A stretch of DNA of 43,331 bases from Candidatus Thermoplasmatota archaeon. GTDB lineage: Archaea > Thermoplasmatota > SW-10-69-26 > JACQPN01 > JAJPHT01. The number at the start of each line of letters is the position of its first letter. Position 1 is the first letter of the stretch. The translations under genes were made by a program, and so were the position numbers. The stretch is from NCBI GenBank assembly GCA_035540375.1, contig DATLGO010000009.1, positions 1-43,331 on the forward strand. Reading direction: 5' to 3'. Under the pieces are notes generated by a model. That model made no database searches. It had not been told where the DNA came from and saw only the letters and a program-made list of their open reading frames with translations. Below are positions 31,849-39,113 of the stretch, piece by piece.

Positions 31849-31979
31849 CCGAAGGTCCCGCTGCGGCGGGACCTTCGGCGCGCGCCCCTCCTCTGGACGT
31901 TCGCCCGACCTGCGGGTCGGGCTCGCCGCGGCGGCGTATCGCCGCGGCCCACCCCCAACGCCAGGGGCTTGGCCCCTGG
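31849..31979 (+). ncRNA. Candidate structured RNA: run of four perfect hairpins, two with UNCG loops
   Basis: Hairpin 1 (31849-31878) is a 13-bp perfect stem, CCGAAGGTCCCGC, closed by a TGCG loop. Hairpin 2 (31903-31922) is an 8-bp stem, GCCCGACC, with the same TGCG loop. Hairpin 3 (31925-31948) is GCCGCGGCG / CGCCGCGGC. Hairpin 4 (31961-31979) is CCAGGGGC / GCCCCTGG with a 3-nt loop. In RNA, C(UGCG)G belongs to the very stable UNCG tetraloop class, and both copies have the C-G closing pair it needs. The strand is chosen on that ground: on minus the loop would read CGCA. No promoter was identified. Confidence 0.4.
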
Positions 31980-32115
31980 ACGCCCGCCGAGACCCGCGTT
32001 TTCTTCTCGAACGGTGCTCCGGTTCTCCGGCTCTTCTCGAGCGGGCGTGTGGGGCCCCCGTGGGGCGCCCTTCGCGCCGTTCAAGCTTCCGAACCTGAGC
32101 GCGAATACCGGCTGC

Positions 32116-32263
32116 GGTCCCGGACCCGGTCCCGGACCCGGTCCCGGACCCGGACCCGACGCCCGGCACCCGGACCCGACGCCCGATCCCGGTCCCGGCG
32201 CCCGACGCCCGGTCCCGGCGCCCGCTCCCGGCACCCGGCACCCGACGCCCGGTCCCGAAACCG
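32116..32263. repeat. Second hexamer array, opposite orientation
   Basis: About 150 bp of CCCGGT, CCCGGA and CCGACGC-type units with CCC at a 6-nt period. It is the reverse complement of the unit at 7351-7642, so the G-rich strand is minus here. It lies in a non-coding region ending at tRNA-Leu(GAG). Confidence 0.85.
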
Positions 32264-32409
32264 GTCGCCGCGGTTCCGTGCTCGCCATCGACGAGACCGG
32301 CGCGCAAGGAGGCTCGCTCTGGGTGCTCACTCTCAAATAGGGGAACAGCTTTGTCGGGATGCCCCCGGGGCCGAGGCGCTTGGCGCGCGGCAGCCCGGGA
32401 CGGTCCTCC

Positions 32410-32494
32410 GCGGAGGTAGCCAAGCCTGGCCAACGGCGCTAGCTTGAGGGGCTAGTCACGTAGGTGTTCCACGGTTCAAATCCGTGCCTCCGCA
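32410..32494 (+). tRNA. tRNA-Leu(GAG)
   Basis: An 85-nt class II tRNA. The acceptor GCGGAGG (32410-32416) pairs with CCTCCGC (32487-32493) and is followed by discriminator A. The anticodon arm is CTAGC-TTGAGGG-GCTAG, giving anticodon GAG, which reads CTC/CTT. A long variable arm and T-loop GGTTCAAATCC are present, with no encoded CCA. Confidence 0.95.
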
Positions 32495-32819
32495 CTCCGG
32501 CCGCGCGCGTCGCGCGGTCCGCTTTTCCGACCCGCGCGGCGGGTCCATGCGCGCGCGGTCCTGCGCGGGCGCCGCGTCGCCGACGGCCGCGTCCGGCGCC
32601 TCCGGCCCGACGGTTCCGCACGCCTTGGCCGCCCCCTTCGCCCCGATGAAAGACGGTATCCAATACGCTTATATGCGCACCACGGTACTTCCCGCCATCC
32701 CCCGAAGCGGGGGCAACCGGCTCGGCATCGTGACCGGGCGCCGCGAAACGACACGCGGTCGCAATCCGAACGGTTAAGTAGCGAACATGGACTCCGGTGA
32801 AAGCTCAGGAGAGGTTGTG
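32495..32819. other. Intergenic region with an orphan promoter and hairpin
   Basis: 325 bp without a supported gene. The left half is GC-rich filler after the tRNA. Then come a strong TATA-like box (32667-32676), a hairpin CCCCCG-AAG-CGGGGG (about 32699-32713), a second box GGTTAAGTA (32771-32779) and a Shine-Dalgarno GGAGAGG for the gene at 32820. A 34-codon frame (32673-32777) overlaps the first box; it has no other support. Confidence 0.5.
32667..32676. promoter_or_regulatory. Orphan TATA-like box
   Basis: GCTTATATGC resembles a strong archaeal TATA box and is nearly symmetric, but no start codon lies 25-30 nt downstream on plus. It could drive a small RNA running through the hairpin near 32700, or a long leader for the surface-protein genes. 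Confidence 0.45.
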
Positions 32820-33758
32820 ATGACCCACACGTTCAAATCGATCGCCCTTGCGGGGCTGCTGCTTGTGGCCGCCCTGTCCTCGATGGTCCCGACGGCGGCG
32901 GCGCAGGCGCTGCCCGCGCAGCCGGCCGAGTCGCGCATCAGCCTCCTGATCACGCCGGTCGACGCGCCGATCAAGCCCCTCTCGGGTGTCGCGACGGCCA
33001 AGATCACCGGCACCTACACCTACTTCTCCGGCGGCGTCGCGCTCGTCCCGACGCAGATCGACCTCAAGGTCGACGACGCGCCGGGCTGGGCGGTCGCCTC
33101 GGTGACGCCCTCCACGCTGCAGGTCACGGGCGGCACGCCGTCCGGTCAGACCGTGACGCAGACCTTCTCGGCGAACGTCGTCATCTACACGCTCGCCGAC
33201 GCGCCCGCCTTCACGCCGGGCCAGATCAAGATCTCCGCGACCGCGCTCCCGAACTCGGACATCGCGGGCAGCAAGGCGACGGAAGTCCTCCAGGTCACGG
33301 CGGACTTCTTCTCGATGATCGACGCCCAGATCACGCAGACGATCCAGCTCGCGAAGCCGCAGCAGCAGGTCTCCTACCCGATCACGGTCAAGAACCTCGG
33401 CAACGCGGACACGAAGCTCTTCTTCGAGATCGTGAGCAAGCCGGACAACTTCGAAGTCATCCCGCCCCAGCCGATCATCCTCGAGTCCAAGCAGCGCGGC
33501 GGCAAGACCACGCAGCAGGACGTGTTCCTCACGATCCAGACGCCGTACAAGAACGGCTACATGAACTCGGTCGGCGCGGTCACGATGAAGATCCGCTCGA
33601 ACTACGCGCTGGACGCGACGAAGATCGGCGATTCGACGCAGCTCTCGGTCCTCACGACGACCAAGGGCTTCTACGTGCCCGGCCCCGACGCGGCGTTCTT
33701 CGTGATCGCCCTCGGCCTCGTCGCGGTCGCGCTCGGCGGCCGCCGCCGGTCGGCGTAG
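32820..33758 (+). CDS. Secreted surface protein with C-terminal anchor
   Basis: The 312-aa protein has a signal peptide (MTHTFKSIALAGLLLVAALS, then SMVPTAAAQA). Two beta-sandwich regions follow; the second (QQVSYPITVKNLGNADTKLF onward) looks like a NEW3/CARDB-type extracellular domain. The tail reads FYVPGPDAAFFVIALGLVAV then ALGGRRRSA, a hydrophobic segment with an Arg cluster close to archaeal sorting tails. I start it at ATG 32820 because a GGAGAGG ribosome-binding site precedes it and the TATA box at 32771-32779 puts the transcript start near 32800, downstream of the alternative ATG 32787. It forms a pair with the next gene, which has a similar ectodomain. Confidence 0.75.
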   Translation: MTHTFKSIALAGLLLVAALSSMVPTAAAQALPAQPAESRISLLITPVDAPIKPLSGVATAKITGTYTYFSGGVALVPTQIDLKVDDAPGWAVASVTPSTLQVTGGTPSGQTVTQTFSANVVIYTLADAPAFTPGQIKISATALPNSDIAGSKATEVLQVTADFFSMIDAQITQTIQLAKPQQQVSYPITVKNLGNADTKLFFEIVSKPDNFEVIPPQPIILESKQRGGKTTQQDVFLTIQTPYKNGYMNSVGAVTMKIRSNYALDATKIGDSTQLSVLTTTKGFYVPGPDAAFFVIALGLVAVALGGRRRSA

Positions 33759-33778
33759 GGTCGCCGCTGGGGTGACCC

Positions 33779-35224
33779 ATGCGGCGTGCCCCGATCGTCC
33801 TCGCCATCGTCCTCGCGACGACCACCCTCGTCGCGGGGGCGCCCCCCGCCTCGGCGCAGTATCAGAAGGAGCTCGTCGCGGTCTCGCTCGAGGTCCTCGA
33901 TCCACCCCAGTTCGTGCCGTACCTCGGCGACGCCCGCTGGCGTCTCGTCATGCGGGACCTGAGCCGCGACGCCGTGCCCGAGGCGAGCCTCCAGGGCGAT
34001 CCCGGCTTCGCCCACATGACGACCTTCGAGGTCCAATTCGTCAACGTCCCCGCCAATGCGTCCCTGAACGGCTGGGAGGCGGCGCTCACCAACACGACCG
34101 TCTTCACCTCGGGCGGCATGGTCCGCGAGACGACCCTCATCGTGCAGGCGCTCGGCCCGGTCTCCCTCAACCACGTCACGCTGAAGGTCGTCGCGACCAT
34201 GCGCGCGAGCGACGGCGGGACGAAGTCGGCGGAGGTCCACGTGAACGCGTTCCTCGAGCCGTTCCGGCTCGCGAACGTGTTCATCAAGACGCCCCCGAGG
34301 TTCGTCGAGCAGCAGAAGGTCGTCACGTATCTCGTCCAGGTCGACAACGTGGGGACGTACATCGACACGTTCCTCCTCAACGTCTCCATCACTCCGGGCT
34401 GGAAGGCGATGATCACGCCCCGCGTCGTGATCGAAGGCAAATCGTCCGCGTTCGTGAACCTCACGATCCAATCGCCTTCGGGACAGCTCTGGCATCCCGG
34501 CGAGACCGCGATCATCCGCGTCTCCGCCCGATCGATCCACGAACCGGAGGTGGCCTTCACGGGCGCGAGCGTCATCATGGTCGACGGACCCTACGTTTCG
34601 GCCCTCTGGCGACCGCTCGCCGCGCTCTCCCTCGTCGCCCTCGCGCTGCTCACTGTCCGCGCATGGCGCGACCGCGACCTCGCGGCGCTCGAGAAGGGGC
34701 GACCCCGCAAGCCGCGTCCCACGCCCCGCCAGGCCGTCCTCCTCGCCGCCCTCGCGAAGCGCGACCCGCCCGCGTGGCGCGCCCGGAAGGCGGAGCAGCT
34801 CGCCCTCTGGCGCGAGCGTCGCCGCGCGTACCGCGCCGAGATGCGGGCCCGCCGCCGCGACGAGCGCAGGCTTCTCCGCGAGGAGCGCCGCGAGCTGCGC
34901 GCAACCCGCGCGAAGATGCGGAAGGCCGAGAAGCTCCGCCGCAAGGCCGAGAAGCTGCGCCTGCGCGAGGAGGCGAAGCAGCTCCACGCGACCCGCAAGG
35001 CGCAGAAGGCGGCCGACAAGGTCGCCCGCAAGGACGCGAAGCGTCAGGCGAAGGTCGACGCGAAGGAATCGAAGCGCCTCGCGAAGCTCGCGAAGGCCAA
35101 GGAGAAGCAGCTCGCGGCGGCGAAGAAAACGCTCGACAAGGCGCGCGCCAAGGCCGAGAAGGCGGAGAAGCGGGCGGCAAAGGCGGCAAAGCGCGCCGAG
35201 AAGCGCGGCCGAAAGGGGTCTTGA
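33779..35224 (+). CDS. Single-pass membrane protein with a long basic coiled-coil cytoplasmic tail
   Basis: The 481-aa protein has a signal peptide (1-26) and an exported part to about 274 with beta-sandwich repeats resembling the upstream protein (VTYLVQVDNVGTYIDTFLLN, SSAFVNLTIQSPSGQ). One membrane helix follows (WRPLAALSLVALALLTVRAW, 277-296), then about 185 residues made almost only of Lys, Arg, Ala and Glu with a coiled-coil pattern (RRKAEKLRLREEAKQLHATR). Orientation rules put that tail inside the cell. A high positive charge in a long helix suggests binding to DNA, RNA or the membrane, but that is inference. It starts 20 bp after the previous gene with GGGGTGAC before the ATG, so the two are co-transcribed. 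Family not recognised. Confidence 0.75.
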   Translation: MRRAPIVLAIVLATTTLVAGAPPASAQYQKELVAVSLEVLDPPQFVPYLGDARWRLVMRDLSRDAVPEASLQGDPGFAHMTTFEVQFVNVPANASLNGWEAALTNTTVFTSGGMVRETTLIVQALGPVSLNHVTLKVVATMRASDGGTKSAEVHVNAFLEPFRLANVFIKTPPRFVEQQKVVTYLVQVDNVGTYIDTFLLNVSITPGWKAMITPRVVIEGKSSAFVNLTIQSPSGQLWHPGETAIIRVSARSIHEPEVAFTGASVIMVDGPYVSALWRPLAALSLVALALLTVRAWRDRDLAALEKGRPRKPRPTPRQAVLLAALAKRDPPAWRARKAEQLALWRERRRAYRAEMRARRRDERRLLREERRELRATRAKMRKAEKLRRKAEKLRLREEAKQLHATRKAQKAADKVARKDAKRQAKVDAKESKRLAKLAKAKEKQLAAAKKTLDKARAKAEKAEKRAAKAAKRAEKRGRKGS

Positions 35225-35259
35225 GCAAGGCTTAACGTTCCACAAGGAGACGCGAAACC

Positions 35260-36018
35260 ATGGACGGACCGAGGCTGTCCCGAGCGGCCCTCGTCGCGCT
35301 CCTCGCGCTCGCGCCGGCCTTCGCCGGCTGCCTGGGCGGAGGCGGCGAGCGGCCCGTCGTCGCGGCGAGCGCGCCGCGCGAAGCCTCCGGGATGACCGTT
35401 TTCTTCGCGGCCCCCCACAGGCTCATCGGGCTTGCTCCGCCGCAAGCGGAGCTCCAGGTCCTGTACAACGGCAAGCCGGCCTACCCCGCAGGCGGCATGT
35501 GGGCGACGTTCCCGGTGAGCGATCGGCAAGGCGCGTTCTACCTCCCCTACTCCTTCTTCGTCGTGGGAAACGGGCAGTACGAGGTCCGTCTGCGGTACGA
35601 CGGCGAGATCGCGACGACCCGCGTCAGCGTCGACAAGTGGGTCGAATACGTGTATCTGCATCCCTACCCGACGGACCGGCGCACGATCGCGGTGGACCTG
35701 CAGCTGTCGCGCCAGTCCGGCGGCGACCCCTCCAATCGCATCATGGCCTACGGCGATCTGACGATCCACGTCTACTACCGCGGCGAAGACACCTCGGGCT
35801 CGACGCGGGAATACGTGCACCGGGTCGCCCTCAAGACGAGCGGCGAGAAGGATTTCACCCGCCTCGAGATCCCGCGATCCGTGTTCAACCGCGGCCCGGG
35901 ATACTATTCCTTCGAAAGCAAGTTCGACAACCTCGATGCGAAGGGCAACCACGGGGTCGGCAACGACCCGAGCCTGGCGGCCCGGTCGCCCCCCTGGAAC
36001 TGGATCCGCATCGAATGA
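35260..36018 (+). CDS. Lipoprotein of unknown function
   Basis: The 252-aa protein has a lipoprotein signal (MDGPRLSRAALVALLALAPA then FAGC, Cys24) and a Gly-rich linker. A mostly beta mature domain rich in Tyr and Arg follows (YLPYSFFVVGNGQYEVRLRY, YGDLTIHVYYRGEDTSGSTR). No motif is recognised. GGCTTAACG at 35229-35237 is a TATA-like box about 27 nt before the ATG, so it has its own leaderless promoter despite lying close behind the coiled-coil gene. Confidence 0.7.
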   Translation: MDGPRLSRAALVALLALAPAFAGCLGGGGERPVVAASAPREASGMTVFFAAPHRLIGLAPPQAELQVLYNGKPAYPAGGMWATFPVSDRQGAFYLPYSFFVVGNGQYEVRLRYDGEIATTRVSVDKWVEYVYLHPYPTDRRTIAVDLQLSRQSGGDPSNRIMAYGDLTIHVYYRGEDTSGSTREYVHRVALKTSGEKDFTRLEIPRSVFNRGPGYYSFESKFDNLDAKGNHGVGNDPSLAARSPPWNWIRIE

Positions 36019-36054
36019 GCAACGTTTATGGCGCATTCCATGCGTGGGCGCCGC

Positions 36055-37125
36055 ATGTCGCGCGCGCTCGCCCTCGGCCTCGTCCTGGTCGCCTCCACGC
36101 TCGCGGGCTGCGCGTCGCCGACGGGCGAGCCGCTTGACTCCGATGGCGACCGACTCCCCGACGAGGTCGAGGTGTCGCCGCGAAGCATCTCCGTGCTCCG
36201 GCCGGACGGCGAAACGACCCTCGAGGTCACGAGCGACCCCAAGCTCGCGGATACGGACGGCGACGGCTTGAGCGACCGCGACGAGTTCCTCCTTGGCACG
36301 GACCCCCGGAGCCTCGACACGGACGGCGACGGCCTCCTCGACGGCCGCAGCATCACCGCACAACCGGGCACCGACCTCCACGCCCGGCTCGTCGCGGCGG
36401 GCATCCATACCGCGCGCGACGACCCGACGACGTTCCTCGGCGAGGCCTCCATCTGCGAGGGCGGAGACGGCCTCAATCCCACCCAGCACAACAGCGACCG
36501 CCCCCTCGTCGACGGCCTCGGCGACGGCGAGGAGGCGGCGGGCGGCTGGAACGTGACCGTGCGCGGCGTCACGACGTTCGTCCAGTCGAGCCCGTGCGTG
36601 CCCGACACCGACAGCGACGGTCTCGCGGACGACCTCGAGAAGGCCGCGGGCACCGACCCGACGAAGCGCGACACGGACGGCGACTCGACGCCCGACCGCA
36701 TCGACGCCGATCCGCTCGCGAACCTCGGCCTGCGCCTCACGCTCGACCGCGTCACGCAGAAGACGCCGCGCAACCCGCTTGGCGACGACGTTCGGTTCAT
36801 CATCCAGAGCGGCCAGGATTCGCGGACCTTCACGGCGAAGGTGGGCGCCTCGACGGACGTCCGCATCACGTTCGCGTCCGATTCGGACGACGCGACGGCC
36901 GAGCCCGGGCGACTCCCGACGCAGGTCACCATCACGGCGCTCTACGACGTGGCGGGCAACCCGCAGCCCATGCGCATCGCGGGGTCGGGCCACATCCTGT
37001 CGCTCACCTACGACCTCATGACGGGGGAATGGTCCACGCAGGCGGGCGCGAAGGGGCGCTCGACCGGCACGAGCGAGGGCGAGGACGCGACGGTCGCGTT
37101 CTCCCTCGCGACCACGCGGTCCTGA
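36055..37125 (+). CDS. Lipoprotein with thrombospondin type 3 (calcium-binding) repeats
   Basis: The 356-aa protein starts MSRALALGLVLVASTLAGC, a lipoprotein signal with Cys19. The mature part carries TSP3-type calcium loops: LDSDGDRLPDEVE, LADTDGDGLSDRDEFLLGTD, LDTDGDGLLDG, and later PDTDSDGLADDLEKAAGTDP and RDTDGDSTPDRIDADP. The C-terminal 120 residues form a beta-rich domain without recognised motifs. TSP3 repeats bind Ca2+ and stiffen extracellular stalks. I start it at ATG 36055 because GTTTATG at 36024-36030 is then at TATA distance; in-frame ATGs at 36028 and 36040 give longer forms. Its TGA shares TGATCA (37123-37128) with the convergent stop. Confidence 0.82.
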   Translation: MSRALALGLVLVASTLAGCASPTGEPLDSDGDRLPDEVEVSPRSISVLRPDGETTLEVTSDPKLADTDGDGLSDRDEFLLGTDPRSLDTDGDGLLDGRSITAQPGTDLHARLVAAGIHTARDDPTTFLGEASICEGGDGLNPTQHNSDRPLVDGLGDGEEAAGGWNVTVRGVTTFVQSSPCVPDTDSDGLADDLEKAAGTDPTKRDTDGDSTPDRIDADPLANLGLRLTLDRVTQKTPRNPLGDDVRFIIQSGQDSRTFTAKVGASTDVRITFASDSDDATAEPGRLPTQVTITALYDVAGNPQPMRIAGSGHILSLTYDLMTGEWSTQAGAKGRSTGTSEGEDATVAFSLATTRS

Positions 37126-37884
37126 TCAGGCGGCCTTCCACCAGGGGCCAAGAAGCGCGTCCCACGCGGCGCGCATCCGCGCGTACTCCTCGGGGCAGCC
37201 TTCGGCGCGCTCCGCGGTAAGCCCGTCGCCGCCCGCGAGATCGGCGAAGCGGTCGGGATCGCTCCCGTAGACCCAGCAGAGGATGTTGTGGAAGCGCTGC
37301 GCGTCGAGGCTGTGCGCGTCGGCGAAGGAGGCCTCGTCCGGGTCCGCGGACCCGGCCTCGAGCGCGAACCATTCGGCGGCGGAGAGCGCGACGCCCTCGC
37401 CGCCCTCCTCCGCGAGCACGATCAAGGCGCTCAGCTGGTCGACCGCGTCCTCCTCGCGGCCCGTGGCGGGAATCCCGTTCACGTCGATGATCGCGTGTCC
37501 CGCTTCGTGGAAGAAGACGAAGGTCCACGTCCTGACGGCGTTCTCGACCGCGCTCGCATCGTCGTGGCCCGCGGCCTCGAAGAGCGCGCGCACGTGCTCG
37601 AGGAGATCGTGGCACATCGTGATGCGCCGCGTCTCGGGATCGTAGAACGCGTTCGCCTCTCCGCAGTCCGCGGCCGCGACCTCGACGTCGCGCGCGAGGC
37701 GGAGGTTCGCGTTGAGGTCTTCCACGAGCGCGGCGGGAAGGCCCGACGTTTCGAGCGCCCGCGCCGCGGTCCCGGGTTTGACCGCGACGACGAGAAAACG
37801 ACCTTCGGTCGCGTCCGCGGCGGGCGCGGCGCAGCCCGCGAGGGCGACGGTCGAGAGGAGCGCGGCGACGACGGCCGCCCGCAC
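37126..37884 (-). CDS. DUF4344-like metallopeptidase lipoprotein
   Basis: The 252-aa protein begins with a lipobox signal (MRAAVVAALLSTVALAGC, Cys18). It has a zincin motif HEAGH at 126-130 followed 14-15 residues later by Glu144/Glu145 (GREEDAVDQLSALIV), the third-ligand pattern of DUF4344 putative metallopeptidases. Conserved family features YDPETRRITMCHDLLEH and the C-terminal CPEEY are also visible. The substrate is unknown; it should act outside the membrane. The start is GTG 37884, one base after the stop of the site-2 protease gene, so the two are one operon. Confidence 0.8.
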   Translation of the reverse strand: MRAAVVAALLSTVALAGCAAPAADATEGRFLVVAVKPGTAARALETSGLPAALVEDLNANLRLARDVEVAAADCGEANAFYDPETRRITMCHDLLEHVRALFEAAGHDDASAVENAVRTWTFVFFHEAGHAIIDVNGIPATGREEDAVDQLSALIVLAEEGGEGVALSAAEWFALEAGSADPDEASFADAHSLDAQRFHNILCWVYGSDPDRFADLAGGDGLTAERAEGCPEEYARMRAAWDALLGPWWKAA

Positions 37885-37885
37885 G

Positions 37886-38614
37886 TCAGCACCCCGTCGC
37901 GGGGCTCACGCCCGGCACGACGCTTGGATCGAAGACGACGTAGGCAAAGGCCGCGATGACGAGGAGCGTGCTGAGGTACGCGAGCTTGCTCCAGGCCCAC
38001 ACCTTGCTCCCGTCGAGCGGCGGGATGGGGAGCATGTTGAAGCCCGCGAGGAAGACGTTCACGAACACGACGACCTGCCAGAGGTTCGCGTGGCGGGCGA
38101 CGCAGAGCTCGGGCGTGAAGAGGAACATCGGAAGCGCGATGAGCGCGAGGCCGAGGTTGAGGGCGGGACCCACGATGCTGATGACGCCCGAGTCCCGTCG
38201 GGTCGCCTGGCCGTAGATGTGGACCGCGCCCGGCGCCGCGAACACGACGCCGAGGCCCATGCTCACGAGAAGTCCCACGAGGAGGTTGGTCCAGCTCGCG
38301 CGGAACTCCGCCCACATGTAGCGGCGCTGGGCGACGACCTTGTGCGCGAGCTCGTGGAGCACGAACGACGTGATGACGATGCCCACCGCATAGGGGAGGA
38401 TCGCGAGGAGCGTGGACTCGTCGAGCTTGCCGTCGATCGCAAGCGCGGTGCCGGAGAGGGCGAACGTGAAGGCCACCGAGAGCACCGCGACGCTCAGCGC
38501 GAGGTGGAGGATCTCCTCGCCGCTGAAGGACACGGTGGGCTCGTCCTCCGTCTCGTCCCAGCGGTCGATCGCCCCGGTCGGCTGCACGGGGCCGTCACCC
38601 GTGTCGCGGTTCAA
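37886..38614 (-). CDS. Site-2 protease-like intramembrane metalloprotease (M50)
   Basis: The 242-aa polytopic protein has the zinc motif HELAH (87-91) in a membrane helix and the second motif NMLPIPPLDG (193-202), with Asp201 as the third ligand. This is the core layout of M50 proteases that cut membrane-bound regulators within the bilayer. A soluble acidic stretch of about 30 residues precedes the first helix; no PDZ or CBS domain is present. The start is TTG 38614 (MNRDTGDG). Directly downstream is a metallopeptidase lipoprotein in the same transcript, suggesting linked envelope proteolysis. Confidence 0.88.
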   Translation of the reverse strand: MNRDTGDGPVQPTGAIDRWDETEDEPTVSFSGEEILHLALSVAVLSVAFTFALSGTALAIDGKLDESTLLAILPYAVGIVITSFVLHELAHKVVAQRRYMWAEFRASWTNLLVGLLVSMGLGVVFAAPGAVHIYGQATRRDSGVISIVGPALNLGLALIALPMFLFTPELCVARHANLWQVVVFVNVFLAGFNMLPIPPLDGSKVWAWSKLAYLSTLLVIAAFAYVVFDPSVVPGVSPATGC

Positions 38615-38641
38615 GACACTTCTGAAAGAGACGCGAAACCC

Positions 38642-39082
38642 TCATTCGCGGCGGCCGAAGGTGAAGAGCAGCGCGCCGAGGGCGAGGACCGCGAGGACCC
38701 CCGCGAAGCCGGGGCCGGGCAGCTCGCCCGGGGCGGCGTGCTCGACGCGGTATTCGAGCTCGATGGTCCGCGTGTTGGGATTCTCGAAGGTGAACCGGTA
38801 GGCGCCGGTCACGGGAGCCTCGAACGTCCCGTCGCGGGCGTTCTCGCGCGCGGGGGGGAAGATCGTGGTCGCGTTCGGACCCGCCGTCTGGATCGTGAGG
38901 AAGACCTCGTAATAGCGAGGCTCCTTGACGAGATAGGACCAGGCCACCTTCTGGCCCTTTCCGAGGCTCACGGTCACGGTCTCGCTCGTCCCCGGGGCGA
39001 GCGTGAGGGCGTCGGCCTTCACCGCGGCGAGCGCGGTGGGGGCCAGGAGAACGAGGGCGAGCGCAAGGAGAACCGGGCGCAC
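38642..39082 (-). CDS. Secreted protein with canonical PGF-CTERM tail
   Basis: The 146-aa protein has a signal peptide (MRPVLLALALVLLAPTALAA) and a single beta-sandwich domain (VTVSLGKGQKVAWSYLVKEP ... GAYRFTFENPNTRTIELEYR) that resembles GOLD-type domains; that likeness is by eye only. The C-terminus LPGPGFAGVLAVLALGALLF then TFGRRE is an almost ideal PGF-CTERM signal, expected to be processed by an archaeosortase. The start is GTG 39082, with minus GGTTTAAGG (39106-39114) as TATA box, so it is leaderless. It is followed, on the same strand, by the site-2 protease gene. Confidence 0.75.
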   Translation of the reverse strand: MRPVLLALALVLLAPTALAAVKADALTLAPGTSETVTVSLGKGQKVAWSYLVKEPRYYEVFLTIQTAGPNATTIFPPARENARDGTFEAPVTGAYRFTFENPNTRTIELEYRVEHAAPGELPGPGFAGVLAVLALGALLFTFGRRE

Positions 39083-39113
39083 GGCGCGCGAACCCCCTGG
39101 ATCGCCTTAAACC

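Larger units (their letters stand above)
31797..32409. other. 613-bp non-coding region with tandem hairpins and hexamer array
   Basis: No frame here has coding character. From left to right it holds four strong hairpins (31849-31979), a CT-rich spacer with TTCTCGA repeated (32004-32010 and 32034-32040), the C-rich hexamer array (32116-32263), a tract with CTCACTCTCAAATAG near 32340, and the sequence preceding tRNA-Leu(GAG). I see no SRP RNA, RNase P RNA or CRISPR signature. Confidence 0.6.

Noticed and set aside
31797-32409. SRP RNA, RNase P RNA or CRISPR array in the non-coding zone
   Set aside because: I found no conserved core motifs of SRP or RNase P RNA, and the repeats are contiguous hexamers without spacers.
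32673-32777. 34-codon ORF downstream of the orphan TATA box
   Set aside because: Its ATG lies inside the box, so it would not be transcribed from it, and the product is a basic low-information peptide.
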